Of a stretch of DNA of 64,000 nucleotides, positions 17,908 to 26,899 are shown one piece after another. The position numbers and the translations under genes are program-made. The stretch spans positions 248,001 to 312,000 of the forward strand of contig NZ_JABMCC010000115.1 of NCBI RefSeq assembly GCF_013359905.1. Reading direction: 5' to 3'. This DNA is from Paenibacillus taichungensis (GTDB lineage Bacteria; Bacillota; Bacilli; Paenibacillales; Paenibacillaceae). The first letter of the stretch is position 1; every line of letters starts with the position of its first letter. The notes beneath the pieces were generated by a model. The model did no database searches, was not told the origin of the DNA, and saw only the letters and a program-made list of their open reading frames with translations.

Positions 17908-18837
17908 TTATGGCATAGCCAGCTGGGAAGGGAGTTCAAATTCAGGAACATATAAATTGCTCTGAAGCAGCGCAGCTCGAATGTCGAGCATGAGCTTTTC
18001 GCTCGCGGAACCAAGCGGTATATTTCGCTTACGCAAAATGCCTGCAATGGGCCCAACCTTGAGATCGGCAATTTTTTGGATAACAGTACCGGGAATGGCT
18101 GGGCAGATTGTTGCAACCGGAGCAATGGTTATGCCTAATTTGGCTTGTACATAATACTTGTGAGACCGGATATTGCTTATTTCGATTCCCTGATAATCGC
18201 TGTCGATTTTCTCGGCCAATAACTGCTCAATGCGGATACGAATCGGGCAATTAGGGGGTGTGAATAGGAATTGTTGTCCTTTCAGATCTGCCAAATGGAT
18301 TTCATCACCCTGAGCAAATGGATGTGAATCATACAACAGCAATGCCATCGGTTCAAAAAGCAGCGGTTGAAACTCGGTCTCCATACTCGTCTCAGGAGAA
18401 GGGCAGACGGCAAAGTCAAGCTGCTCATCAATTAGCAATTCATTAAGCAACTTACTGTCCCCGATGCGCACGCTGAGCTTAATCTTGGGATTCTGTTTAA
18501 CAAAAGAAGACAGAATAGCAGGAAGCCGATGGCTGGCTGTTGGCTCGGATACTCCAATTCGTACAAACCCCGCTTGTCCCTGTTGAATGTCTGTGATCGT
18601 ATTTGTCAAATACTCGTATTCCTTCAAGAGCTGATCGGCTCTGGCGTAAAAAATTTTCCCCGCTTCCGTCAATTTAATCTTTTTGCCTCTATCCAGTAAT
18701 TTCATACCCAGATCGGCTTCAAGCTTCTGCATATGCAGTGTAATGGCGGGTTGTGAATACTGCAAAGCTTCTGCTGCCTGTTGAAAGCTCCCGAGCTTTA
18801 CAATCGTTTGAAAGGTCTTGATCATTCGCATTTCCAT
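17908..18837 (-). CDS. LysR-family transcriptional regulator
   Basis: A 309-residue regulator with the LysR N-terminal winged helix (RMIKTFQTIVKLGSFQQAAEAL, recognition part YSQPAITLHMQKLE, then LGMKLLDRGK) and a periplasmic-binding-like effector domain from about residue 90. The start at 18835-18837 is set by GAAAGGTG on the minus strand; the longer reading has no ribosome site. It converges on the peptide operon, 43 bases from the dehydrogenase stop, and is the best candidate to control that operon. Its effector is unknown. Confidence 0.88.
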   Translation of the reverse strand: MEMRMIKTFQTIVKLGSFQQAAEALQYSQPAITLHMQKLEADLGMKLLDRGKKIKLTEAGKIFYARADQLLKEYEYLTNTITDIQQGQAGFVRIGVSEPTASHRLPAILSSFVKQNPKIKLSVRIGDSKLLNELLIDEQLDFAVCPSPETSMETEFQPLLFEPMALLLYDSHPFAQGDEIHLADLKGQQFLFTPPNCPIRIRIEQLLAEKIDSDYQGIEISNIRSHKYYVQAKLGITIAPVATICPAIPGTVIQKIADLKVGPIAGILRKRNIPLGSASEKLMLDIRAALLQSNLYVPEFELPSQLAMP

Positions 18838-18967
18838 GGCAAACACCTTTCTATTCATTATTGTAATGATCATTATATCATGGTTAATGCATACTATCCC
18901 AATAGGATATTATGTTTTTAAAATGTTATCAAGGATAATTTGCTCCTGTTCTTTCCGTGCATTAAAT

Positions 18968-18983
18968 TGATAGCGCTATCACA
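18968..18983. promoter_or_regulatory. catabolite-response-like palindrome
   Basis: TGATAGCGCTATCA (18968-18981) is a perfect 14-bp palindrome that matches the CcpA cre consensus at all but the outermost position. It lies between the divergent lysR-like and lmrA-like genes, 25 bases before the -35 box of the latter. Confidence 0.5.
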
Positions 18984-19005
18984 AAAAAAGGCCGAAATAT
19001 AAGGG

Positions 19006-19057
19006 TTGACAGTGTTTTTCGAAACGGTTTTAATTATATAGACCGATTGTTATAATT
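19006..19057 (+). promoter_or_regulatory. lmrA promoter overlapped by a TetR-type operator
   Basis: TTGACA (19006-19011), 17-base spacer, TTTAAT (19029-19034). Overlapping the -10 is an inverted repeat AATTATA (19032-19038) and TATAATT (19051-19057) enclosing TAGACCGATTGT. The left half matches, as I recall it, the LmrA/YxaF box of Bacillus subtilis (AWTATAtagaNYGg). This suggests autorepression. Confidence 0.6.
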
Positions 19058-19077
19058 CATTTAAGGATGTGGCTTTA

Positions 19078-19665
19078 TTGAGTGAAAAGTCTAATGCTAG
19101 AGAACTAATCGTCAGCACAGCAGCCAGACTGTTTTTTTCACAAGGATATCATGCGACCGGTCTAAATCAGATTATTAAGGAGAGCAGTACGCCAAAAGGC
19201 TCGTTATATCATTATTTCCCACATGGCAAAGAAGAGCTCGCTCACGAGTGTATTCAAAAAGCCAATGAAAACATTCTGCAGAAGTTTGAAGAAGTATTTG
19301 CTGCTCATGAAAATACGGGGGATGCCATTCAGCAATTTATTCATGACTTAGCCATTGAAACGGAGGCGGCAGGGTTTACGGGTTTTCTTCCGTTTAGTTT
19401 CTGGGCAGCCGTGGAGACCTCGTGCATCAGTCATCAATTGCGAATTGCATGTCAGGACGTGTTTGCAGGATGGCAGCAAATCATTACGAAACATCTGATT
19501 TTGGATGGCATAGGTGAAAAGAAAGCACAAGAGATGGGACTACTCGTCATTTCCTTAATGGAGGGCGCGTTGATTATCAGCCTGACCAACCAGGACAAAC
19601 AGCCCTTGCTGACGGCTGCTGATTATTTGTCCGTTGTGGCGAAAAATGCAAAAGAGAAGCAGTAA
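19078..19665 (+). CDS. lmrA: TetR-family repressor, LmrA/YxaF type
   Basis: A 195-residue regulator with an N-terminal TetR helix-turn-helix: ARLFFSQGYHATGLNQII then KGSLYHYFPHGKEELA, the hallmark of the LmrA/YxaF/QacR-like subgroup. It is followed by a drug-efflux gene, the same order as lmrA-lmrB in Bacillus subtilis, and its promoter carries a fitting operator. A TTG at 19078 is preferred because AAGGA lies 10 bases before it; a GTG at 19069 sits too near the site. It would keep the efflux gene silent until a drug or flavonoid-like ligand binds. Confidence 0.85.
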   Translation: MSEKSNARELIVSTAARLFFSQGYHATGLNQIIKESSTPKGSLYHYFPHGKEELAHECIQKANENILQKFEEVFAAHENTGDAIQQFIHDLAIETEAAGFTGFLPFSFWAAVETSCISHQLRIACQDVFAGWQQIITKHLILDGIGEKKAQEMGLLVISLMEGALIISLTNQDKQPLLTAADYLSVVAKNAKEKQ

Positions 19666-19716
19666 GCTTCGTAAAGAGAAATAGAAATCGTCAGATTGTT
19701 TGAGGAGGATGGGATT

Positions 19717-21210
19717 GTGGAAGCTGCCATGAAGGCTGGTTCTGTAAAGGATCAACAAGAAACAAAACAATATAAAGTATTTCCGATTTTATTCGCTATG
19801 CTACTTAGCGGTTTTATTGGTCTGTTCGGTGAAACTGCACTAAATGTGGCATTGACACCACTTATGGGCTTGCTCGAAGTTGGACCAACGACCATTCAAT
19901 GGTTAACGACAGGTTATTTGCTCGTTTTGGGTATTTTGGTGCCGGTTTCCGGTATGCTGTTACAATGGTTTTCAACGAGACAGTTGTTCACAACTTCTCT
20001 GATTTTTTCGATTGCAGGAACGCTAGTTGCTGCTATTGCACCGAGCTTTGAAATTCTCTTGGTGGCACGGGTATTGCAAGCTGTAGGTACAGCTCTGTTA
20101 CTGCCACTAATGTTCAACACCATATTGGTTATTTTCCCGATTGAAAAACGTGGCGCTGCCATGGGATTGATCGGTCTGGTTATCATGTTTGCACCAGCAA
20201 GTGGTCCGAGTATCTCGGGTCTGATTCTGGCCAATCTGAGCTGGCACTGGATTTTCTGGATCTCCTTGCCGTTCTTCATTATTTCATTGGTATGCGGCTT
20301 GCTGTTCTTACCGAATATCTCGAATTTGACCAAGCCCAAAATTGATGTTCTTTCCATTGTGCTTTCCACACTTGGTTTCGGTGGTATCGTGTACGGATTC
20401 AGTAGTGCAGGAGGACATGGGGAAAGTGGTGGTGGCTGGACCAGTCCTATCGTTGTAGCCACACTGGTTATTGGAGTATTATCTTTGCTGCTGTTCAGCA
20501 TCCGTCAACTGAGAATGAAACAGCCGATGATGGATCTGCGGGCATTCAAATATCCAATGTTTACAGTCGGCTTGATTCTGATTTTCCTTTGTATGATGAT
20601 GATGTTGTCATCCATGCTGATCCTGCCGATGTACCTGCAACAAGGTATGGCGGTTACGGCTCTGACTGCCGGTCTGGTACTGCTGCCGGGCAGCTTGCTG
20701 AATGGATTCTTGTCTCCGGTTATGGGGCGTCTGTTTGACAAATTTGGTCCGAAGTGGCTTGTGATTATCGGTCTTGCGATCGTAACTGTTGTACTCTTCT
20801 TGTACACAGGAATCACTCCGACAACGACCCTTGGCAAGATTATTACGCTGCATATCTTCATGATGATCGGGATTTCAATGATCATGATGCCTGCACAAAC
20901 CAACGGCTTGAATCAATTGCCACCTGATTTCTATCCTCACGGAACGGCGATTATGAATACATTGCAGCAGGTATCAGGAGCTATTGGTACAGCTGTTGCG
21001 GTAAGTATATTGAGCGCAGGTCAGACACGCTTCTTGAGCGGTGTGACAGATCCGGAGAGTCCAGAGAATCAGTTGGCTGGCTTCACATCCGGTGTACAAA
21101 ATGCATTTATTTTCGCACTGGTTCTTGCTGTCATTGGTCTGATCATTTCACTCTTCGTGAAACGAGTTAAGGTCGGTGCTCAGCAGGGTCAACAAGGACC
21201 TATGCATTAA
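19717..21210 (+). CDS. lmrB: MFS multidrug efflux transporter, LmrB type (DHA2)
   Basis: A 497-residue protein with about 14 hydrophobic helices, the size and topology of DHA2 drug:proton antiporters. Motifs include LNVALTPL, the VLGILVPVSG and LLVARVLQAVGTALLLPLMFN region (motif C-like glycine/proline rich), and GAAMGLIGLVIMFAPASGPSISGLI. GTG at 19717 follows GAGGAGG by 8 bases. It is 51 bases after lmrA and shares its transcript, ending at the terminator 21232-21270. Substrate range is by family inference (lincomycin and similar). Confidence 0.88.
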   Translation: MEAAMKAGSVKDQQETKQYKVFPILFAMLLSGFIGLFGETALNVALTPLMGLLEVGPTTIQWLTTGYLLVLGILVPVSGMLLQWFSTRQLFTTSLIFSIAGTLVAAIAPSFEILLVARVLQAVGTALLLPLMFNTILVIFPIEKRGAAMGLIGLVIMFAPASGPSISGLILANLSWHWIFWISLPFFIISLVCGLLFLPNISNLTKPKIDVLSIVLSTLGFGGIVYGFSSAGGHGESGGGWTSPIVVATLVIGVLSLLLFSIRQLRMKQPMMDLRAFKYPMFTVGLILIFLCMMMMLSSMLILPMYLQQGMAVTALTAGLVLLPGSLLNGFLSPVMGRLFDKFGPKWLVIIGLAIVTVVLFLYTGITPTTTLGKIITLHIFMMIGISMIMMPAQTNGLNQLPPDFYPHGTAIMNTLQQVSGAIGTAVAVSILSAGQTRFLSGVTDPESPENQLAGFTSGVQNAFIFALVLAVIGLIISLFVKRVKVGAQQGQQGPMH

Positions 21211-21231
21211 TTGAAAGTCATATTAGTAATG

Positions 21232-21270
21232 AAACGATGCTCTCTCATTAATAGAGGGCATCGTTTTTTT
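21232..21270 (+). terminator. terminator of lmrAB
   Basis: AAACGATGCTCTCT pairs with AGAGGGCATCGTTT (14 bp, one G-T pair), followed by a run of seven T. Confidence 0.9.
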
Positions 21271-21483
21271 GTACCTTGACATGAAACGGGTTCCATCCAT
21301 TAGAGTGAAAATAAAACTGCCAGTCGAATAAAACAAATCTCGATTTTGGAAGCAAATAGTTCATGTTCTGGCGAAATTGTATATGTTCATATGAAATTTT
21401 AAAGATAATATAGAGAGTAGATTAATAATAACGGATAGAGGAAAACGTTTTAGAATGTATCTTATAATCAAGGAGACGTCTTT

Positions 21484-22137
21484 ATGAGAATGGTTAAATC
21501 AATTCCTGCTAATATTGAACAATTGCTAGATCGATACGAGAAAAATGGTCATCTGACCATGCAAGCTTCACTAATGGGAAAGCAGTCGGTTGTCTATCGT
21601 TTACAAGAGTATTGCCTTAAGGTATATACGCCTCGTGGAAAAGTGGATGGAGAATTTGAATGTGACGCGCTCATGTCATTGCAAAACAACCATCATGTTC
21701 CCGAATTGTATGCGTACGCTTCGGGGAATTTTGTGCTGACAGAATGGATCGATGGCCTCAATCTGAGACAGTTTCGGATAACATACGGGCACATACCGCA
21801 CAATCTGATATATGATATGTTTTCAACAGAACTTCAGCAGATTCAGGCGGGTTATCGTGATTGGGATGTCATACGATATGAGAATTTGTTATGGACTGCA
21901 ACAGGTGAGGTCAAGCGAACTGATTTTTGGCTATGTGAACCTGTCAGTTGTATGCGGTTGCGGGAGCGATTACAACAAGAGATTATTCGAAAGATTGAGC
22001 GGATATACAGCGGTGATGGAACTGACATGGAGGAGATTGTGCATTATTTTGATCGACACGGTCTTACGAGCACGGAGGTTCAAGAGGCATTGGCACATTT
22101 CAGATCGCTAACACCGAGGATGGCACTGGCACAGTAA
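21484..22137 (+). CDS. small protein-kinase-like protein, possibly inactive
   Basis: A 217-residue soluble protein with the skeleton of a kinase domain: a beta-3 lysine (Lys46 in YCLKVYTP), an acidic residue in the helix after it (GEFECDAL), a hinge FVLTEWIDG, a catalytic-loop-like DWDVIRYENLLW (Asp126, Asp128, Asn134) and RTDFW (Asp147) in place of DFG. The glycine-rich loop and the HRD histidine are not evident, and DFG reads DFW. The length is close to small Bacillus proteins annotated as kinase-like (YrzF type). ATG at 21484 follows AAGGAGA by 7 bases. It is monocistronic, with its own terminator. The target is unknown and it could be a pseudokinase. Confidence 0.6.
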   Translation: MRMVKSIPANIEQLLDRYEKNGHLTMQASLMGKQSVVYRLQEYCLKVYTPRGKVDGEFECDALMSLQNNHHVPELYAYASGNFVLTEWIDGLNLRQFRITYGHIPHNLIYDMFSTELQQIQAGYRDWDVIRYENLLWTATGEVKRTDFWLCEPVSCMRLRERLQQEIIRKIERIYSGDGTDMEEIVHYFDRHGLTSTEVQEALAHFRSLTPRMALAQ

Positions 22138-22152
22138 CGAGTTTAACGAAAT

Positions 22153-22190
22153 AAAAACCCTGACGATTACCAGAATCGTTGGGGTTTTTT
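22153..22190. terminator. terminator between kinase-like gene and hydrolase gene
   Basis: AAAAACCC...GACGATT, loop, AATCGT...GGGGTTTTTT; T runs on both strands, between convergent genes. Confidence 0.85.
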
Positions 22191-22230
22191 CGAAAGAAAT
22201 TTTACGCTATTTTGCGTTTGTTTAGGAAAT

Positions 22231-23211
22231 CTACTTCTTAACCAGTTCCAATATTTCATTGGCAACAAGATCCGGGTGATATTGATGAATATAATGCTCG
22301 GTATCCTTTACAGTTACATGTTTGGAATGTTCCGACCAGGACGTAAATTCAGCTTGGGTTTTATCCCATATCGGCTCACTGGCTCCGAAGTAATCTGCTG
22401 TCAGTATGGTTAGTGGAAACGGGAAGGGCTTTTTGTTATCGACGACTACCTTGGCATTGGCTGTCATTTCACGCAGCTCATCCACAGTGTTCGCATTCCC
22501 ATAGTTAAGCAATAGAGCCGTGGTATCTATTTTTTTCAGATCATCTGGTACAAACTTCAGGCCGTTGCGATTGGCATTGGAGGCTTCCAGAACAGCGTCA
22601 GACTGTAGAGTCAACCGAAACAAACCGGTTTTGATCCGAAATTGGTTCATGAAGCCACCAATCACACTTGCCATATCGTCAGTGTCGTTGGCGTAATATT
22701 CCGGACTTCCCCCATCCAACATGACAATACCTTGTACTTCATCCGGATATTTTTGCGCAAATCGGAGCGTTTCCAGCGAACCGAGGGAGTGCCCCACCAG
22801 AACGTATGGCGGCTTTTGCCCAGATACCTCTAATAACTCGTGCAATTCATCTGCCACAGTATCCACATCGCGTTTCTTATCGGTCATATCGCTATAACCA
22901 TAGCCAAAGCGATCATAAACCGCGAATTTCGTGTACGGTGCAAGCTTTTCATAAAGCGGATAATAGTCTACATAAGGATTAGCGGTGCCCCACCCGGATG
23001 CAAGGACAACTGTTGCATTTCCTTGACCACCCGTATATAAATGCATATTGTCTCCATGTATGCTGTAGAGCTTGCCAGGCGGACTAAATGTTTTCTGATC
23101 CTGACGGGTACTCACTTGTTGATAGATAAAACCTGTAACCAGAAGGAGAAGTAATGCCACTGCTCCGAATATAAACGTCTTAAATAATCTTCTGCGAAAT
23201 TTTTTCATCAT
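22231..23211 (-). CDS. membrane-anchored alpha/beta hydrolase
   Basis: A 326-residue protein with an N-terminal basic stretch and one hydrophobic anchor (about residues 10-32, TFIFGAVALLLLLVTGF), then an alpha/beta hydrolase fold. Ser is in the nucleophile elbow GHSLGS, an oxyanion-type strand VVLASGWG precedes it, YDRFGYGYSD is the usual motif after strand 4, and a C-terminal His lies in VKDTEHYIHQYHPD. The catalytic part would face outward. The start could be either of two adjacent ATG codons (23211 or 23208). Substrate unknown. Confidence 0.8.
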   Translation of the reverse strand: MMKKFRRRLFKTFIFGAVALLLLLVTGFIYQQVSTRQDQKTFSPPGKLYSIHGDNMHLYTGGQGNATVVLASGWGTANPYVDYYPLYEKLAPYTKFAVYDRFGYGYSDMTDKKRDVDTVADELHELLEVSGQKPPYVLVGHSLGSLETLRFAQKYPDEVQGIVMLDGGSPEYYANDTDDMASVIGGFMNQFRIKTGLFRLTLQSDAVLEASNANRNGLKFVPDDLKKIDTTALLLNYGNANTVDELREMTANAKVVVDNKKPFPFPLTILTADYFGASEPIWDKTQAEFTSWSEHSKHVTVKDTEHYIHQYHPDLVANEILELVKK

Positions 23212-23424
23212 CTCTCACATACTCTCTCTGTATTTTCTCTATCATATATGCCCAATCTTATTGGAGAGAAAACAGAGTCTTAATTCCACCTTAATTATTT
23301 TTGCCCGATTAAATTGGATAAAATGTATATTTCTCAGAATTGATTGATAGCCAAAGGCGGCACTGTTGATATATTATACCGGTATGAAGGATAGAAAGGG
23401 CGAGGAAGCAGAACGTGCTTATTA

Positions 23425-23440
23425 ATGTAAGCGCTATCTT
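23425..23440 (+). promoter_or_regulatory. catabolite-response-like element of module I
   Basis: ATGTAAGCGCTATCTT matches the cre consensus WTGNNARCGNWWWCAW except at position 15. It lies 44 bases upstream of the module I regulator start, in the probable leader, where CcpA would block elongation. Confidence 0.5.
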
Positions 23441-23483
23441 AATGAACGCCATAGCTGTACATTGTAAAAAGGGGGACATCGCG

Positions 23484-24992
23484 ATGAAAGTATTGATTGC
23501 CGATGACGACGATTATACAAGAGAAGGACTAGTGGAGGCTATCGACTGGGAGAGCTTCGGTGTACATGAGGTGCTTCAGGTCGAGGATGGAGCCATGGCT
23601 TTACGTATTGCAACCGCTCAAAGGCCCGAAATTGTCATTACGGATATACGCATGCCGAAGCTTAATGGGATCGAATTTGCCGAGCGGTTCGTGGCAGTCT
23701 GCCCAGATAGCAAGCTGTTATTCATGAGTGGGTATATGGATGTGGCATACCTGAAGAGTGCGATTCAGCTCTCGGCCGTCGATTATGTGGAAAAGCCGAT
23801 CAAGTTGCCGGAGATGGAGAACGCCATTCAGAAAACGGTGCATTATATCGCCGAGCGGAAGGCGCAGCATGTATTGTTGGATCAGAAGATGGACCTGGAG
23901 CGTGTGAAGCTGGCTAATGCCTTGAGAACGCAGTCCCAACCCGCTGATGAACTTAGGTGCAAAGCCCAGGAAATCGGTTATCCGGTACATGCGAGCTATG
24001 TCTGTCTGATCGTAACCCAGTTCAACAAGGAAATACTGTTTGATGCCGTCAACATCCAGAATTACTGGGAACAACATAATCTTGCTACCATCGCCGAGCA
24101 ATTGGATTATGACCGTTTGCTGCTTGTCGTGGCACTGCCCCGACCGGATGAGGAGATAGTGAGGCTACTAGCAGAAACGCTATGCAGGGAGTATAGCGGG
24201 CTTCGTATTGCAGCTGGTCAGGTAGTGGCTGGACTGGAGGAAGTATCCAGAAGTTTCCGCGAAGCGGCACTGGCCATGGAACATGTTTTTTTCAAGCCAG
24301 ATCTGTGTTATCTCACATATGATCCGGTGAATTACGCACCACAAGGGCTCAGAAGCGACATATATCCTGAATTCTACCAGTTGCTGAAGCAGGAACCGGA
24401 TGGATTGATCGACTGGATGGAGACGTTCTGTAACAGAGTGCTGGTAGAAGGGGTTCAGGCAAGAGAAAGAGTGCTATCCATGTGTGTCACGTTTGCCAAT
24501 GCGCTGTTCAAGGAGAGAAATGGTGTACTAATCCGCAGGGGGAAGATGGTTCAGATTCAAGATGTGGAGAAGCAGTTGAACGAATGCCGTACAATGCTTG
24601 AGGTGAAGGATCACATGCTTGAGCTGTGTCATGCGTATCAGGAGGAGTTCACCCGGGTATCCCCATATTCGGGCTTGATTCGTAATGTAATGAACTATAT
24701 ATCTGACCATTGCAGCGATGTTGACCTGGATGTGAGGGAGATTGCTGACCATGTGCACTTATCCACTGCCCATCTTGGTGTTCTCTTCAAGCAGGAGACA
24801 GGAACTACGATTAAGCAGTATCTGAATGACTATCGGTTGGAGCTTGCCAAGAGGCTTATTCTTGAGGAGCACTTCAAAATGATCGATATTTCGAAGATGT
24901 CCGGTTATGCCAGTGCAGGATATTTTGCCAAAGTGTTTAAGGCTGCTACGGGCGTAACGCCTGTGGAATATCGAAAGAAGTTTTCCCAATGA
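23484..24992 (+). CDS. response regulator, YesN/AraC type (module I)
   Basis: A 502-residue regulator. A receiver domain (about 1-125) has acidic pocket DDDD near residue 8, the phospho-acceptor Asp in ITDIRMPKLNG and a Lys in YVEKPIK. A long middle region leads to a C-terminal AraC-type double helix-turn-helix (last 100 residues, VDLDVREIADHVHLSTAHLGVLFKQETG then MSGYASAGYFAKVFKAATGVTPVEYRKK). ATG at 23484 follows AAAAGGGGGA; the longer reading lacks support. Its stop overlaps the kinase start by 4 bases (ATGA), so the pair is translationally coupled. It is expected to switch on the adjacent sugar transporter and lyase genes. Confidence 0.92.
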   Translation: MKVLIADDDDYTREGLVEAIDWESFGVHEVLQVEDGAMALRIATAQRPEIVITDIRMPKLNGIEFAERFVAVCPDSKLLFMSGYMDVAYLKSAIQLSAVDYVEKPIKLPEMENAIQKTVHYIAERKAQHVLLDQKMDLERVKLANALRTQSQPADELRCKAQEIGYPVHASYVCLIVTQFNKEILFDAVNIQNYWEQHNLATIAEQLDYDRLLLVVALPRPDEEIVRLLAETLCREYSGLRIAAGQVVAGLEEVSRSFREAALAMEHVFFKPDLCYLTYDPVNYAPQGLRSDIYPEFYQLLKQEPDGLIDWMETFCNRVLVEGVQARERVLSMCVTFANALFKERNGVLIRRGKMVQIQDVEKQLNECRTMLEVKDHMLELCHAYQEEFTRVSPYSGLIRNVMNYISDHCSDVDLDVREIADHVHLSTAHLGVLFKQETGTTIKQYLNDYRLELAKRLILEEHFKMIDISKMSGYASAGYFAKVFKAATGVTPVEYRKKFSQ

Positions 24993-26755
24993 GGCTTCTG
25001 AAGTGGCTGGGCAACCTATCTCTGCAAAAAAAGCTGGTCATTCTGCTGGCACTTGCAGGCATTATTCCGCTGATGATTACGTTCTCGGCGACATACGGCG
25101 AACTTCGTAATTCTGTAATCACCGGACAGAACTATGCAGCCAACCAAAGTTTTGACCAAACTTTATCACTGCTGTCCAGCAAATTCTCCCACATTGAGGA
25201 AGTGTCGTCGATGATTACGATTGACGAACAGATCAATGCGGTTTTCTCTAAAGACCCGGAGCATATGCAGGTGTGGGAGCAGCTATCCGCCTTTGAACGG
25301 ATCACGGATTATACACGTATTCTTCAGACAAATTCTGAGATTAACGGTATCGTTTATTATATTAATGATGACTTCGTCATAACGGGTCCACATGCAACGA
25401 TGTATCGTCCATACGCCCAGGTGTCGTCATTGCCCTGGGTCAGGAAGATCGTTGCAGGGGGCGGCGAAGCGGTGTGGGTGATGATGAAGGATGAGAGCAG
25501 CACATCGTCCGTAAGTTATTTAGCGCTGGGAAGAGTGCTTTGGAATATTAACGACTATTCCGAACCGGTAGGCATCGTAACGCTGCGTGTGGAGTTGCCT
25601 CAGCTTCAGCCCTATATCATGAACTCAGCCATGGAGCAGCTGGTCTACTTGGATACGGATGAGGGAGAAGTAATCATCAGCAATGGACATACGGAGTTGG
25701 AACAACGAAATGGATACAGTTCTCAGGTGAACCGAAATCAGTTTGAAGAGGTCAAAGTGGGTGACTCCTCTTATATCGTCCGAGATTCAAGAGTTGGATC
25801 GAGCAATCTGTTCCTGCATTCCGTCATATCTCCAGATACGGCAGCTACAGCTGTGAATAAGGTGCGAAACAAGGTGCTCCTCGTATACTTGCTTGTCTGC
25901 CTAGCTCTATTGGTATGCATCATCCCGGTGACGAAATCTATTACGAGTCGCATCTTCTTGCTTATGAACAGAATGAGTCAGGTTCGGCAAGGCAGATTAA
26001 ATACACTGGATATTCCCAATAGGGAGGATGAAGTAGGTCATCTGGTATCCAGCTACAATTATATGATTAACAGTGTCAGGGAACTGATGGACAATCAGTA
26101 CAGGCTTGGGCAAGATAAGAAAGGAGCAGAACTGCGGGCATTGCAGTCCCAGATTAATCCGCATTTTCTGTACAATACGCTTGATATGATCGTCTGGATG
26201 GCTCAGAAAGAAGAGAAGCAGAACGTTCAGCAGGTCGTGTACGCTCTCTCTGATTATTACAAGTTGATTCTGAATAAAGGGGAAGACTTCGTAACCTTGA
26301 GAGATGAACTGCGCTTATCGGAGATCTATGTAAGCATTCAGCAGAAGAGGTTCAAAGGCAAGATCCAATTCGATGTACACGTAGATGAAGCGGTATTGCA
26401 ATGTATGTTGCCCAAGATTACGCTCCAGCCGCTGGTTGAGAACGCGATTGTACACGGTATTCTGGAAAAGCCCGAGAGCAGTGGCATTATTACAATTACG
26501 GGAGGCATAGAGGAAGGGCGAGTACGGATCGTGGTTACTGACGATGGCCCTGGCTTAGAGCTACCGCCCTCTAGGCTTCACCGCCATCAAGGCAGCGGAT
26601 ACGGCGTACATAACATCCGCAAACGGCTGGAGTTTTATTATAATGAAACGGATGGAATACATTATGAATCAGTTCAGGGTAGAGGCACAAGTGTAATCAT
26701 CAATGTGCCGATGGTTTTTCGGGATGCACATGAATTGAAACAAGCCAGTAATTGA
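24989..26755 (+). CDS. sensor histidine kinase, YesM type (module I)
   Basis: A 588-residue membrane sensor. Helix 1 (about 16-36) and helix 2 (about 293-315) bracket an extracellular sensing domain of some 250 residues. A HAMP segment follows, then the His_kinase box LQSQINPHFLYNTLDMIVW with the phospho-acceptor His, and an ATPase domain with N box PLVENAIVHGI, G1 box VTDDGPGL and GSGYGVHNIRKRL. All key boxes are intact. The signal is presumably an oligosaccharide, sensed directly or through the binding lipoprotein. Confidence 0.93.
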   Translation: MRLLKWLGNLSLQKKLVILLALAGIIPLMITFSATYGELRNSVITGQNYAANQSFDQTLSLLSSKFSHIEEVSSMITIDEQINAVFSKDPEHMQVWEQLSAFERITDYTRILQTNSEINGIVYYINDDFVITGPHATMYRPYAQVSSLPWVRKIVAGGGEAVWVMMKDESSTSSVSYLALGRVLWNINDYSEPVGIVTLRVELPQLQPYIMNSAMEQLVYLDTDEGEVIISNGHTELEQRNGYSSQVNRNQFEEVKVGDSSYIVRDSRVGSSNLFLHSVISPDTAATAVNKVRNKVLLVYLLVCLALLVCIIPVTKSITSRIFLLMNRMSQVRQGRLNTLDIPNREDEVGHLVSSYNYMINSVRELMDNQYRLGQDKKGAELRALQSQINPHFLYNTLDMIVWMAQKEEKQNVQQVVYALSDYYKLILNKGEDFVTLRDELRLSEIYVSIQQKRFKGKIQFDVHVDEAVLQCMLPKITLQPLVENAIVHGILEKPESSGIITITGGIEEGRVRIVVTDDGPGLELPPSRLHRHQGSGYGVHNIRKRLEFYYNETDGIHYESVQGRGTSVIINVPMVFRDAHELKQASN

Positions 26756-26769
26756 TTATCAGGGAAATG

Positions 26770-26798
26770 GCGACAGGTATTTTTTACCTGTCGCTTTT
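26770..26798 (+). terminator. terminator after module I two-component genes
   Basis: GCGACAGGTA, loop, TACCTGTCGC followed by TTTTG. It separates the regulator pair from the transporter genes, which therefore need their own promoter. Confidence 0.85.
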
Positions 26799-26869
26799 GT
26801 TTTGCATTTTCATCGAAAAGTACCAGAAATCTTGTGAAATTCGAATAGTAGAGAGGTATCGTGCCGGAC

Positions 26870-26875
26870 TACAAT
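26870..26875 (+). promoter_or_regulatory. -10 element of module I transporter operon
   Basis: TACAAT, 30 bases before the permease start codon; no good -35 is visible at 17 bases, as expected for an activator-dependent promoter. A half-site GAAATTCGAATAGT at 26836-26849 lies upstream and resembles the module III repeats (10 of 14 bases). Confidence 0.4.
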
Positions 26876-26899
26876 AAGAAGCAAGGAAAGGGTGATACG

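Noticed and set aside
17891..17925. Inverted repeat CAGCTGG/CCAGCTG as a terminator between the SDR and lysR genes
   Set aside because: The loop is 21 bases, part of it is lysR coding sequence, and no T run follows on either strand.
26861..26899. GTG at 26861 as start of the module I LplB-type permease
   Set aside because: The ATG at 26900 has GGAAAGGG at proper spacing; the GTG would also start inside the predicted promoter.
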